A stretch of DNA of 64,000 nt from Omphiscola glabra (GCA_964017045.1 OZ024796.1:22281510-22345509), one strand, 5' to 3'. Shown: positions 33,932 through 45,924, counted from the stretch's first letter. The notes: generated by a model from the letters alone, not told the origin. Program-made: numbers and translations.

Positions 33932-34590
33932 GTATGGCTAAGGTTGCACCCCTCCCATCAAAGCATGGCTAAGGTAGGACCCCTCCCATCAAATCATGGC
34001 TGAGGATCTAAGGTAGGACCCCTCCCATCAAAGCATGGCTAAGGTAGGACCCCTCCCATCAAAGCATGGCTAAGGTTAGGACCCCTCCCATCAAAGCATG
34101 GCTAAGGTTGGACCCTTCACATCAAAGAATAGCTAAGGTTGGACCCCTCTCATCAAAGAATGGCTAAGGTTGGACTACCCCTCCCCCAATCAAAGCATGG
34201 CTAAGGTTTGACTCCCCCCATTAAAGCATGGCTAACGTTGGACACGGCCCCCCCCCCATCAAAGAATGGCTAAGGTTGGACTACCCCTCCCCCAATCAAA
34301 GCATGGCTAAGGTTTGACCCCCCCCCCCAAATCAAATAATGGCTAAGGTTGGACCCCCCCAATCAAAGCATGGCTAATGTTGGACGCCCCCCCCCATCAA
34401 AAATAGCTAAGGTTGGACCCCCCCCCCCATCAAAGAATTGCTAAGGTTGGACCCCCCCCCCCCCAAATCAAAGAATGGCTAAGGTTGGAAACCCCCCCTC
34501 CAATCAAAGAATGGCTAAGGTTGGAACCCCCCCCCCCCCAATCAAAGAATGGCTAAGGTTGGACCCTCCCCCCCCCCCCCCGTCAAAAAA
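33932..34590. repeat. about 31-bp minisatellite with growing poly-C
   Basis: Unit CATGGCTAAGGTTGGAC plus a C-run and CATCAAAG. The C-run is CCCCTCCC in the left copies and grows to 13 or more C in the right ones. Confidence 0.92.
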
Positions 34591-35383
34591 GTCACCTACA
34601 CCCCTGGATGGAATCCTCTAATACCCCTCTCCTAATCTGGTTTGGCCCTCATCCCTATTTAGGTCACCTGTCCAAGGTGTACCTTAAGTTGTACTGAATG
34701 ACCTCGTGCACCATGGGTCTAACGCAGAACCTGCCACTGACGCCATGGGCGTTTCATTATTTTAAAAAATCGATGACGCCATGTTTGGTTGCGGTGACGC
34801 ACCAGGAAGTGCCCGCCGTCTCAACACTCAGGAAGCCGTGCTCAATTAATTACGTCATTGTTTTGAGATCATGTGACTGTGATACAAAATAGTTTTTACA
34901 AATCCATACAACCCGAACACTTGATTATCATGAAGCTAAAAAATAAGAAAAACGCGGTAACTGTCTGGACTTGGGGTGTGGGGTTGGGGGGGGGGGGTCA
35001 CGCTCAGTCCAACAGTAATTATATTTAGAGAGTTCTTCAGTACAGAAATAGCAATGATTAGCGACAACGCTGGGTTTTCCCCTTTATTTTGCCTAGAGGT
35101 TAGAGGCGTGGCCAAGTTTTGAAATTATTGACATCGGGTAAAGAGCGTAAGAAAGGTTAACAATTATGGAAAAAAAGAAAAGGCGACAATTTCTAAAATA
35201 TAAAATATACATTCCGTAAATCGCCACTTAATCGAGGATGTCTTAAGGGGAGCGACAAGCGGCCCCGCTCCCCAGGCGTTTTTTTTCCCCACTTCGTACT
35301 TAAATACAAAAGCATTTAAATCAGCGAAAAAATTATCTGAACAGATGTCGTACTCCAGGCTAGGGCATGACTGGATCCCTTAT
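34591..35383. other. spacer, no gene seen
   Basis: Unique sequence with a poly-G tract at about 34988. No exon was recognised. Confidence 0.5.
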
Positions 35384-35515
35384 GCTCAGTTCACACGATC
35401 AAATTTCGTCACATTTTCTTCCAGTTGTTTTTGAACGCACTATTTTGTAACACAAAAAGTGCGTTCGTAAAAAAAAAATGAAGAAACTTTGATCGTGTGA
35501 AGTTGTGAACTGAGC
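35384..35515. mobile_element. 132-bp foldback element sharing a core with the one at 16297
   Basis: Left arm GCTCAGTTCACACGATCAAA and right arm TTTGATCGTGTGAAGTTG then TGAACTGAGC are inverted copies, the right arm with a 9-bp insert. The loop holds TTTTTGAACGCACTAT and GTGCGTTC, matching the loop region of the 300-bp foldback at 16427. No target duplication was resolved. Confidence 0.7.
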
Positions 35516-35589
35516 GAGAAAATGAAATATACATATTATAATTATATCAAGTTAGAAATGATAGCTGTAAAGAAACAGTACGATATGCC

Positions 35590-35780
35590 CAGTGGCGTAG
35601 CGAGCTTAACTCGCGCCCCGGGGCACGATACCTTTTTAGCGCCCCCCCCCAATACCTTTTTAGCGCCCCCCCCCTATTCGAAAACCTTACAATATTATAG
35701 TAAAATATACCATTTGGCGCCCCTTTGTGAGTAGCGCCCGGGGCATGATGCCCCCTTGCCCCCCCCTCACTACGCCACTG
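35590..35780. mobile_element. 191-bp hAT-type miniature element, copy 2 of the family
   Basis: Same ends as the copy at 32354 (CAGTGGCGTAGCGAG and CTCACTACGCCACTG), with target duplication GATATGCC at 35582-35589 and 35781-35788. It has two copies of the inner AATACCTTTTTAGCGCCCCC repeat where the other has about four, so the size difference is a repeat-number change. Confidence 0.94.
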
Positions 35781-36349
35781 GATATGCCGTGCCGAGGAAA
35801 TAAAACATGTATGGGTAGATTGCCCTTGGTAACCTACTTTTCCCATTTCCGAGTAGTCATTAGCTATTACTGTTTGATGTCCCATTAAGTTGTGTTGTAC
35901 TATTTAAAACATACTTTTTTTTATAATCCTTCATATTAACAACTTCGCCTTACAGACTGGCTGGCTCGGAGGCGAAATCTTCGGACGGCTAATTGGCCCA
36001 CTTCCCGTCAACCTATCTAGCTGAAACGTCATACATAGGCTTGTTGCCGATGACAACACATTCTATAAAAATTTTCCAGCCTTGCTCCACACGGCCAACC
36101 CCCACAAATTTGTTTTTTTTTCTGTTTTTCAAGGGAAGATGAAGGGAATATGATTTCAATAAATATTTTATTTTGTTTTTCTGAGATAGTTGGTCAAATA
36201 AATCCACGGTACAAAAGCGGGTGGGTAATTAGAATATAAATATATAGTTCAAATGCGTTAAAAAATGTGCGGTTGCGAACCTTGGGGAAGCACTAATTGT
36301 TATTCGGATAAAGTGCGTTATTTGTCTGGATATGCAACTAAAAAATATA

Positions 36350-37900
36350 AAGAACTAGCAATTACCCGGCATGCGTTGCAATGCCACTCATCGAAATAAA
36401 GTGTCTGTGTTTTAATAATTTTTTTGTAAGTTCTTCTAATAACCACCTTTTTTTAACCGTCTGGTGCGTATTCGAATTAATTAGAAGGTTTTAAGAAGTG
36501 TCAGCAGACCACACGCAGCTGTCCGTGTGGGAAGCATGGATTTTCCAAATTTAGTCCCAAAACTTATAGCGATTGATCCCCCCATGCAATAGCTATGTTT
36601 GAAATTATATTTATATGGCTCATTTATTACATATAAACAAATTTAGGGCCCCCGGCCCCAAAAGTAATATTGTGAAATATTTGTACTAAATCAGAAACCT
36701 ATTTATTAAGTAACATATAGAAAATGAAATGTCACAGTTTATATTTAATGTAATTCCACCCACTTATGCAATAGCTCTGCTTGACGTTATATTTACATAG
36801 CTCATATAAGAAAAAAAAAGAATTTAAGGCCCCCGGCCCAAAGCGGAATATTGTAAAATATTTGCACTTCTTTAGAAACCTAATGCGGCCTGCACACAAC
36901 AACTCACTGAAAGTGTATCGCATTCAGATGAATAGTATAGGAACTCATACGGAAATTATATTTAAATAGCTCATATTAGAAAGAAAAACTACTATAGGGC
37001 CCCGGTCTAAAACTGGTAATTCTTTGTAAAATGAATGGGTTTTGATATTCATGGATATACTTTCGTAAATGTACTTACATTGTGTTAACGTCATTGATTT
37101 TCTCAATTCGTAAAATGAGAATATAGCATCTATTTTTCACAACAGTAATATCATTGGATTTAAAGATATAAAATTGTACACACCCTATTTCCTAACCCCC
37201 ATATATATGTACCTAAGAAGCCAAATTATTTGTCAAATTCATTTTGTCAACTTCCCCATACCCCAAACAGAGTTTTAAAGAAATTAATAAAATCATCCAC
37301 GGGATTGTAATCCACTTACTTACGCAAAAACAATTTTTTTTGCATTTCAAATGCTTTGTTCTTATTTAAATGAGTGATAAGTGCATTAGTGGATGCTATT
37401 TGGATATGTAGTTTCGCTGCACTGATTGCATTAAACGGCATTTTCGTATTAAAAGTATATTTAAAGGTTAGGGTTTTTTTTTATTTTTTTTATTAATTTA
37501 TAAATTTCATAAATGTATATTTTTGGAAAGAATAAAAGTAAAAATTTATTAAACGTTAAAAATAAAAAGCAAAAATTTTATTTCATTTTTTAAATTGTAG
37601 CAATTTAAAAAGCAATCTATTATATTTATTAATTTTACTTTTAGGAAGGGGGAAATACATTATAATAATAATAATAATAAAGTTTATTTAAAAATCACGC
37701 TTCATCCCCAAAGGCTCGAAGCGCGTAAAATAAATCCGATGTTAGATGTTCGAGAGGCCTCACTGCTATTTTATTAGGCGCGGTTATTAAATCAGATAAA
37801 TTTTTTAAGTCGTATCGGTTCTTTGTGAGTTACGGTCAGCATATATCATTCTTATATAATTTTTTAAAGAAAACAAAACGAATTTAAGGACATCGGCCCA
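36350..37900. repeat. degenerate left part of a mobile-element/satellite composite
   Basis: Starts with AACTAGCAATTACCCGGCATGCGTTGCAATGCC in two overlapping pieces near 36352-36385, a phrase of the kind found at one edge of dispersed invertebrate elements. Phrases such as GGCCCCCGGCCC, AGCTCATATAAG and TAGAAACCT recur irregularly, as decayed copies of the cleaner array to the right. An (AAT)n stretch with AAAGTTTATTT lies at about 37664. Confidence 0.5.
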
Positions 37901-39660
37901 TGCGAAATGTTGTAAAATGTTGTTCTAATTTAGAAACATTTGCGGGAGCACGCATATCAATTCACCAAAGTTTTTATCGCAATCGGATGAATGGTATAGG
38001 AATGCATACGATAATTATATAGATAATATAAGGGTGGAAAGCGAATTAAGGCCCCCGGCCACAAACGGAATATTGTAGAATTGTTGTATTACTTCAGAAA
38101 CCTACTTATTATATCACAAAATTAAAAAAAGAGAAACATATTACTGAAGTTGTATCGCATTCAGATAAATGGTATAGGAGTGCATACGGATATTATTTTT
38201 TACAAAGCTCATATAATAAAAATAACGATTTTGGGGCCAACGGCCAAAAACGGATTATTTTAAAAGTGTTGTAACTACTTCAGAAACCTAATTATTATGT
38301 GACACGCACAATTTAATGTCGCTATTTGTATTTGATTAAAAATATATCCATCCACACATTAGCTCTGTTTGAAAATTTATTTGTATAGCTCATATAGGAA
38401 AAATAGAACATAGGACCCTGGCTCAAAACAGAATATTTTAAACGGTTGTAATAATTTGAAAAGCTTTGCGGACGTGGGTAAAACATTTTACTAAAGTTTT
38501 AACGCATTCAGATAAATGGTATAGGAGCGCATACAGAAATTATTTTGTACAAAGCTCGTATAAGAAAAAAAAAGAATTTGGGACCAACGGCTGAAAACGG
38601 AATATTTTAAAGTATTGTAATTACTCATTAACATGCGCGACCTTATGGACAACCTTTCAACAAAGTTTTGTTGCAATCGCATGAATGGTGTAGGAGCGCA
38701 TACGGTTTGAAATTATATTTATATAGCTCATATTGGAAAAATAGAACATGGGGCCCCTGGCTCAAAACAGAATATTTTAAACGGTTGTAATAATTGGAAA
38801 AGCTTTGCGGGCGTGGGAGAAACATCTAACTAAAGTTTTATCGCATTCAGATGAATGGTGTAGGAGCGCAGACGGAAATATTTTTTACAAAGCTCGTATA
38901 AGAAAAAAAACGAATGAAGGGCCAACGGCCGAAAATGAAATAATTGAAAAGTTTTTTAATGACGCAGTTAAATGCCCAGGTAGGTGGCCAGCAACCCACC
39001 AAAGTTTTGTTACAATCGCATGAATGGTGTAGGAGCGCATACGGTTTGAAACTATATTTATATAGCTCATATAAGAAAAAACGAACATGGGGCCCCTGGC
39101 TCAAAACGGAATATTTTAAAACGGTTGTAATAATTTAGAAACCTTTGTGGGCATGCTCGCAACACCTCGTCAAAGTTTTAGCGTATTCGAATAAATGGTG
39201 TAGGAGCGCAGACGAATCCTTTAGTTTACAAAGCTCATATAAGAAAAAAAACGATTTTGGGGCCAACGGCCATAACGAAATATTTTAAAAGTGTTATAAT
39301 GACTCAGTAAAATGCGCGAGCTTGTGGAATACAACTCTCCAATGTTTTGTCGCAATCGCATGAATGGCGTAGGAGCGCATACGGTTTGAAACTATATTTA
39401 TATAGCTCATAAAAAAAAAAAACGAACACGGGGCGTGCTTGCAGCATTTTACCAAAGATTTAGCGCATTCAGACGAATGGTGTAGGAGCGCAGACGGAAA
39501 TATTTTTTACAAAGCTCGTATTAGAAAAAAAACGAATGATGGTCCAACGGCCGAAAACGAAATAATTGAAAAGTTTTTTAATGACGCAGTTAAATGCCCA
39601 GGTAGGTGGCCAACAACTCACCAAGGGTTTGTTGCAATCGCATGAATGGTGTGGGAGCGC
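37900..39660. repeat. about 170-bp satellite-like array with alternating A/B monomers
   Basis: The phrase AATGGTGTAGGAGCGCA recurs at about 37990, 38165, 38513, 38685, 38853, 39023, 39194, 39362, 39476 and 39644, mostly 168-176 bp apart. Two monomer types alternate: A, where it is followed by GACGGAAATATTTTTTACAA, and B, where it is followed by TACGGTTTGAAACTATATTT. The repeat is therefore a dimer of about 340 bp. Copies become more alike toward the right end. The array ends in ACATACATACAGACATACATT and TATATATATAGATTG (39670-39720), the kind of tail seen at the 3' end of retroelements. Confidence 0.75.
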
Positions 39661-39669
39661 ATACGAGAC

Positions 39670-39720
39670 AAACAGACATACATACATACAGACATACATT
39701 CATTTTTATATATATAGATT
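39670..39720 (+). mobile_element. simple-repeat tail closing the 170-bp array
   Basis: GACAAACAGACATACATACA followed by CATTCATTTTTATATATATA. The composition suggests the 3' end of a retroelement or of a Helitron-like element. The class is not assigned. Confidence 0.5.
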
Positions 39721-40289
39721 GTGTACTGTAACCCGTGCATGATCAAGGGAACCTTCATTTCGAGCAGCATCTTTTCTACAGCCCTTCTACATTCATTCAT
39801 GTATGCGCCAACATCGTGAATTTATCAAACTTTTTATGGGGAGTGGCTTACTAGGACCTCTCCTCAAACTCTAACAGCAGTTTGAGCCACGATATTTTTA
39901 GCATGATAAACGAAAGATAGAAACAGAAAATCAAAACTGACTTCGTGACTTAGGGCCTAGGTGAGAAAGATGTTAGCTTGTCCGTCTTACTTGATTGCCT
40001 TCTATGAAGGCCCCTGGCTAGCTCTAAAAAAAATGTCATGACATAAGAGAAGGCATTCTGGTGTTCGAGGCTAGTTAGACACGCCGTGCTGTCATCAAAA
40101 TTTTGCCTTGAGTTTGTCCCTGCTTTAATGCTAAACTTGGTTGATCTCACCCGTCACGTGACCGGCAGTGACGCACTATTGTTGAGCGTAATTGGTGGGT
40201 TGATTGGCACCTTTGAATTGAACTTCTGCTGCTAAACTTTTTTTTTCTTTTCCTTGCTGAAATAAAATCATACAAGGCATGGTTTTGAA

Positions 40290-41512
40290 ATGTGTATGAC
40301 AAGCTTTAACAGTCGATCTTTCCTACCCCAAAACATTGGTTTAATCTGGTATGGTATGGCATCTTTCCGTCTACGAGAGACGATAGATTATCTTGTCTGG
40401 TTGCAGCTCTTCGTGTGGCTAATGAGACCGATCCTTGAATGGCAGTCTCTTGTGCATGTCCCGCACACGAATGCGGTTGAGCAGTGTTTTCTTGCCTTTC
40501 TCCGCGCTCTTTTCACAGCTGCTTCCGCCCTGGAGAGCTCCTCGGCACGTAGTGATCCTTCCTTCACGATGCCCCGCCATGTGGATCGATCCTCCGCCAG
40601 GTCCTCCCAATTTGAGATGTTGATGTTAGCCGCCTTCATATCTCTTTTGCAAATGTCTATGTATCTGAGACGAGGCCGCCCAACTGACCTTTTCCCTGTC
40701 GCCAGCTCGCGGTACAGCACGTCCTTAGATATGCGACCAGGTTGCATTCGCTTGACGTGCCCAAGCCAGCGGAGGCGTCTTTGGATTAAAAGGGCTGGGA
40801 CGCTGCACATATTTGTTTGAGACAGGACATCCGTGTTGGGAACTTTTTCCTGCCATTTGATGTCAAGGATGCGGAGCCTTTTTTCGTGCCTGTTTTATGT
40901 GGTCCAAGACTCACATCCTTAGAGGAGTGTGCTCAGTACGCAGGCCTGGTATACCTGCAGCTTAGTTCTTGTTGTGAGTTTGGCATTGGACCAGACTCTT
41001 ATCTTCAATCTCGTCATGACAGTTGCGGCCCTCCCTATCCTACCACTTATCTCATCCTCCATTGAGAGGGTGCTCGAAATGTTCGACCCTAGATATGTGA
41101 ATCTGTCAACAGCATCCAAGTCGCAGTCGTCGATGGAGATAGTGGGGGGAGAGTCAGCGTCCTGAGCCATAATGTTGGTTTTCTTTAAGCTGATGATCAT
41201 GCCAAACTCTTTGCAGGCAGCAGATAAACTAGATACAAGGCTCTGCAGGCCGTCTGCTGAGTGAGATACTAAAGCGGCGTCATCTGCAAATAAGAGCTCA
41301 CGTAGCATGACCTTTCTTATTTTGGTCTTAGCTCTAAGGCGCGCAATGTTGAACAATCTCCCGTCTGCTCTAGTGTGGATGTATATCCCCTCACTGTTGT
41401 TCTTGAAGGCATACTGGAGTAAGATGGAGAAGAAGATTGCAAATAAAGTAAGAGCTAGCACGCAGCCTTGCTTTACTCCACTACTTACTGGTTTAATTTG
41501 CGGCGAATTAAT
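40290..41512 (-). pseudogene. 5'-truncated, decayed non-LTR retrotransposon reverse transcriptase
   Basis: On the minus strand the reading begins near 41512 with GVKQGCVLA and continues to 40921 with LFADDAAL, the reverse-transcriptase catalytic box FADD. A second open stretch, 40810-40388, carries LRWLGHVKRM, VGRPRLRY and a C-terminal Cys/His motif (C-GT-C then RIGLISH and C). Between them lie a TAA just after LSTLL (about 40918) and a TAA after SWTT (about 40880), and the usual residues between SWTT and the KRLRILDIKWQ-like stretch appear deleted. The element lacks its endonuclease half and is dead. The clade is not assigned with confidence. Confidence 0.85.
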
Positions 41513-42484
41513 CTAATCTAACAAATGAAAGCCGTGATTTTGAAAGTACGTTGAATTTTTTAATACTAACGCTAAGTGTGTCTCATTGATGTCACTAAAG
41601 ATAGAAGACAGAATTATGTAGACTCATAATTTCATGATGGGTCACCAGCGGTTCTCATATAGCAATGTGACGATTTGTGCAGCTGCTTGATCATTACTGT
41701 CTTAAATTTGATAATAGGATGTACGAATTTAAAGCTCAGAATTTTTATAAAAATATTTTGAAAGAATGAAATTAGTTTGTTTTGTTGTTGTTGTTTTGGG
41801 GGGGGGGGGGGCGCTGTGTTTTTTTTTTTTAAAGGGAATTTTAAATTCACAACAATTGTTGGCGTTTGTAAAGATAATTTTAGAGTTAACTATCTCAGTT
41901 GATAATGAAGCAGGACGTCGGATGAAACAGTGTGCCCATTTTCCCTGACTTTTCCTATCCGTGCTGTACAGCTGATGTGTATACAATCTATGGCGGCACC
42001 AGATAACGCCAAGAGCAACCACCATTCCGGTTTACGGTGGTAGAATACGGAAGGGTGGGTCAGGGTACACATCTTTCATTAGAATCTTTACAAGAATTAT
42101 ACAAAATTATCTTTTGAGAATATTAGCCACCTCAACTATTTACAAGTCTGATATGGGAGGACTGCGTTCGGGTTGAAGTTGAAGCAATATCAAATACAAC
42201 ATACGTATACGTCAGATTAAAACATTGGATGTCTACACTATTTCAACAGTCACACAACGCATAAAGACAGTATAAGTTTCAAATTGAAAAACACACTTAG
42301 GTCTGCTCCCACATTACCCCCCACTCACTCACACACGCACCAAACACTACCCCCTGCTCTAGCCCCCAGTCTAAACTATCTGACAACATAATGTCAGTAT
42401 GTATGTTGTTCATTTGTTACTCTTGCTGGGAAAAAGCTTCTTTTCTGTCCCTGAAACTCCGCATGTGACCGGTATAGGCGATAT

Positions 42485-42800
42485 TTTTATAAATCAAGTA
42501 GGGGCCGCGCTAGTACCGAAGAATGACGATAGACATTACTAAGACAGACATATCACTGCCATATTTTTTTGTCTTATCGGTAAATTTTTAAAGATATCAC
42601 CGCGTTTTTTACCATGGCCGCCAACTTGGTTGCAGTGAACCGTAAATTTAAGAATAACATGTTTAAAAAATAATGAAAAAAAATCCTAAATGTATCCCTA
42701 TACCTAACCTGAACCCTAAATATATCCCTAAACCTAACCTGAACCCTAAATTTATCCCTAATATCACAGTGATATCTCTCAACATCAGGCGTCTTATCAA
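42485..42800. mobile_element. possible miniature element with a CCTAAACCTAACC core
   Basis: CCGCGTTTTTTACCATGG (about 42600) matches, inverted, ACCATG..AAAAAACGCGG in the element at 44480. The core has CCCTAAATATATCCCTAAACC repeated about 2.5 times in 37-bp steps between 42686 and 42760, the complement of the TTTAGGGTT phrase of the other elements. TATCACCGCG and TATCACAGTGATATC near the two edges may be the ends. Confidence 0.5.
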
Positions 42801-42986
42801 TTGGTTAACCGGGATCTCGAAATAATAGACATATGGACCCCCGTCTTATGGATCTAACCATCAGATGACTTGTTTATGATACAAGGTTCATACTTTAAAA
42901 AGTTAGATTTTTACGAATAATTTTGATTTTTTAATCTTGTCAACAGCGTAGCTTAATTTATACTGCTACATAGGCCTACATCTAGT

Positions 42987-43137
42987 CCAGCAGGGGTCGA
43001 ACGAACCTTACACGTGTGTCGCCTAAAACCATCAGAAAACACATATTTATGAAGTAGCAACGAAAATAATTTTATGGTTGTGGGTCACCACAACATGAAC
43101 TGTATTAAAGTGTCGCGGCATAAGATGGAGAACCACA
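42987..43137. mobile_element. hAT (Charlie-like) miniature element lacking its left end
   Basis: The interior GGGGTCGAACGAACC, GAAGTAGCAACGAAAATAAT and GGGTCACCACAAC matches the copy at 46573, and it ends in GAGAACCACA. It is flanked by CATCTAGT (42979-42986 and 43138-43145), an intact 8-bp target duplication, although the usual CAGNGGTTCTCAACC start is missing. The deletion must have followed insertion. Confidence 0.8.
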
Positions 43138-43139
43138 CA

Positions 43140-44460
43140 TCTAGTCGATGTTTTATTCTGGGGGCATAGTGGTCGGGGCTATTTGTCCCAAATAAATGGG
43201 ACTTAAAGTGGTCTATTTCTAACGATATACGACTGATTCCTCAAATCTGACCGATAAACGATGCTGCTGGCCGCCGTCCATGGATTCACATGTAAAAGTT
43301 CTGGGGTGGGTGGGGTGAATATGAATTTGTTTTTGTTTTGTCTCTATACAGCTGTTCTTTATTACATAAATGTACTAGGCTGGGGTACCGCGCTATATAA
43401 GACAACATATAATAATAATAATAATTTATTTTTTTGTTTTTTGGGTAAAGATGTTCTATTTTTAAACTTTTAAGAAATTTACAATAAATCTTTCAGCTCG
43501 GGTGTCGCCAAAGCTACTTCATTATTTTATTCTAATTATTTTTGAAATCTAAAAACATAAAACACTTTTAGAAACTCTTTATTTTATTTTTACGCGTTTT
43601 AACTGGTTCGTTTTTTAGGAGCATTCTTTTGCTGTACATTTTTACACTTTATTTATTTATTTAAAGGCTTTCTTCGGCACGTCATGTGAAGTTGGGAACA
43701 GTTTGAAAACACCTGAGAAGGGTTCTCCTGGTGCAAGGGGTAAACAGGTGCAGCCCGGAAACTGAAGAAACCGTGTTTATCTTTCTCCGCTCAAATTTCT
43801 AGATTTGCTGAGCGACTGCTGACAAATAAAAATTATCGTAGGAAGATACGAAACATTTCATAAAGACTAGTTTTATTTTTAAATGGAAACTGCACGGCGA
43901 ATGAATCTATTTGAAACTAGCAAGATTGAATGACTGTTTAACGAACAGTTTTTGTAATACAAATTATTTTTTTAAACTTGCCTTTTGATAAATTATAGGA
44001 ATGCTTAAAAAATAGTTCGAATAAAAGCTAAAATAACAGCAGGGAAATTCTACACTTGCTCTTACATTTCATGTCATGTACATTAATTTTGTTTTTGAAT
44101 TGCCAAATAGACGTGTTGGCATCACCACTTGGCATACAAATACAACAATAATCTACACCATGAAGGGATGATTATGAAAACAGGTTTTTATCTTAACATA
44201 TCTCTACTTGAAATTCAAATCAGTATTTTTAGATATTCGTGACATTTATCAAGACGTTAGATTCTAAAATAAATAAAAGTTGTAAATAGATTCATAGCTA
44301 AGGTAAAAGAAATATCGGCATAACTGTGGTAGGTTTTGTTTAAAGATTTTTAACTGTGTGTTTGAAGAGTTCGCTAAAGGGTTATATATGTATTGTTTGG
44401 CTATTTTCCAAATCATTTTTTAATATATTTTTTTCAAAAACTTTTTATTGTTGTTTTTTT
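43140..44460. other. AT-rich spacer, no gene seen
   Basis: Unique sequence with an (AAT)n stretch at about 43412. No coding exon or transposon ends were recognised. Confidence 0.5.
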
Positions 44461-44471
44461 TTTCAATATGA

Positions 44472-44698
44472 ATTTTTGGCTGATGTGTAGTTGTGTGTCC
44501 GTGGCAAGGGAGAGGGTCAAAACCCTGTTATGAAAAGAGGTTCAAAACCCTGTTAGGGAGAGGGTCAAAACTGGGTTAGGGAGGAATTTAGGGTTCAGGT
44601 TAGGGTGAGGGATAGATTTAGATCATTTTTTCATTTTTAAAAACTTTTTATTCGTCATGGTAAAAAACGCGGACACATAACTACACATTTACCGAATT
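44472..44698. mobile_element. miniature inverted-repeat element with TTAGGG-like core
   Basis: The left end TTGGCTGATGTGTAGTTGTG then TGTCCGTG is the approximate inverse of CGCGGACACATAACTACAC then ATTTACCGAA at the right. The core at about 44588 reads TTTAGGGTTCAGGTTAGGG then TGAGGGATAGA, nearly the same as at 21875. Three copies of AGGGTCAAAACCCTGTT-like sequence lie at 44512-44570. Confidence 0.7.
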
Positions 44699-45087
44699 TA
44701 TTTTTATTGGACATTTTAAAAGAATATGTCTGGGACGTCACTAAATGATCCTATATTCGGTTTATTTATCAACCAGATAGAACAACTATATTTCAAAAAA
44801 AGTTTTACCAAGCCTGCAGAACAGTTAAAAAATGTCTCCATAAACATCATTGACAGTACACTCTGTGGCAACATAGGGCTACAAAGAATTTAATTCACAG
44901 TTAGAAATGAATTAAGTATATAAACACTATTAAGACTTGCCACTTATACTTCTGTGCACAAAACAAAAAACTGTGCAGTACATATAAATCTCTGAATGTG
45001 TTAAGTTCCAATTAACAAATTTTTAATTAATACTCAGTTTTAAAGTTTGAAATTTAACTGGAAACAGCAATTTAAAAAATATGATAG

Positions 45088-45205
45088 TAATGGAGCCAGG
45101 CAATTAAGACAGAAGCCAGGCAATTAAGATGGAAGCCAGGCAATTAAGACATGAAACAGGCAATTGAGACAGGAGCCAGGCAAGTAAGACAGGAAACAGG
45201 CATTT
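45088..45205. repeat. 20-bp minisatellite, six copies
   Basis: GCCAGGCAATTAAGACAGAA type units, degrading to AACAGGCATTTTAATAC. Confidence 0.85.
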
Positions 45206-45611
45206 TAATACAAAGGAAAAAATAAACGGAACAAAGCGCTTTATTATTTATCATTTATTTCATCTGGTTATAAATGTAAACATTTACTTTACTGGACGGC
45301 TAATAATTATTTTTTAAAATGCAAATATTATAAAATAAAGCATTTAACTGAAGTTAGGATAATTATACTCAAAGATCTAATACACTGTTTTAATGTCAAT
45401 CTCAAAGTTTAAGAACTTACTCTGAACTGTTAACAACAGAGAAGGTCCAACACCATTCTCTAAATATAACATACATGGAAACACACATAAAGTTTTGTGA
45501 TATAGAATATATATCCTTGAATAAAACTACCTTCAAATAGTGGGCTTTTTTTTTTTAAAGCATGTGCCACATAAAAAAAACAAAAAACATTTCTGTAACC
45601 AAAAATATCAT

Positions 45612-45617
45612 TTTATT
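45612..45617 (-). terminator. candidate poly(A) signal for CPLANE1-like gene
   Basis: TTTATT on the + strand (AATAAA on the coding strand), about 310 bp beyond the stop codon. A further candidate lies at about 45240. Confidence 0.4.
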
Positions 45618-45924
45618 TATCACAGTTTGCTTTTACAAAGATTTAGCATTGTTATTTAGAAGAAACATCTGTTAGGTCTTAACCTGCTAACACAAAAGCC
45701 AGTGTCAAAATGACCACATACCATGTACAGTTTGGCCGTCATGTTTGCCACATTACTGTCTTCATCAATGATTGGGACAAGAAATATTGTCAATTAAAAA
45801 CAATTGTCATATATAAATTGGTATTCTGTAGTCAACTATTCGACAACCGAAGCTTTGAAATGAACCACCATTTTCCAGTATACTTTGGAGTCTTCCAGTC
45901 TCATCATTTTATATTGAATTGGAT

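Noticed and set aside
40290..40820. 176-codon plus-strand frame
   Set aside because: Antisense of the retrotransposon C-terminal part with its recognisable LRWLGHV and GRPRLRY motifs.
42680..42770. Interstitial telomere array
   Set aside because: The CCTAAACCTAACC words are embedded in 37-bp units and are not a run of pure TTAGGG; treated as part of a miniature element.
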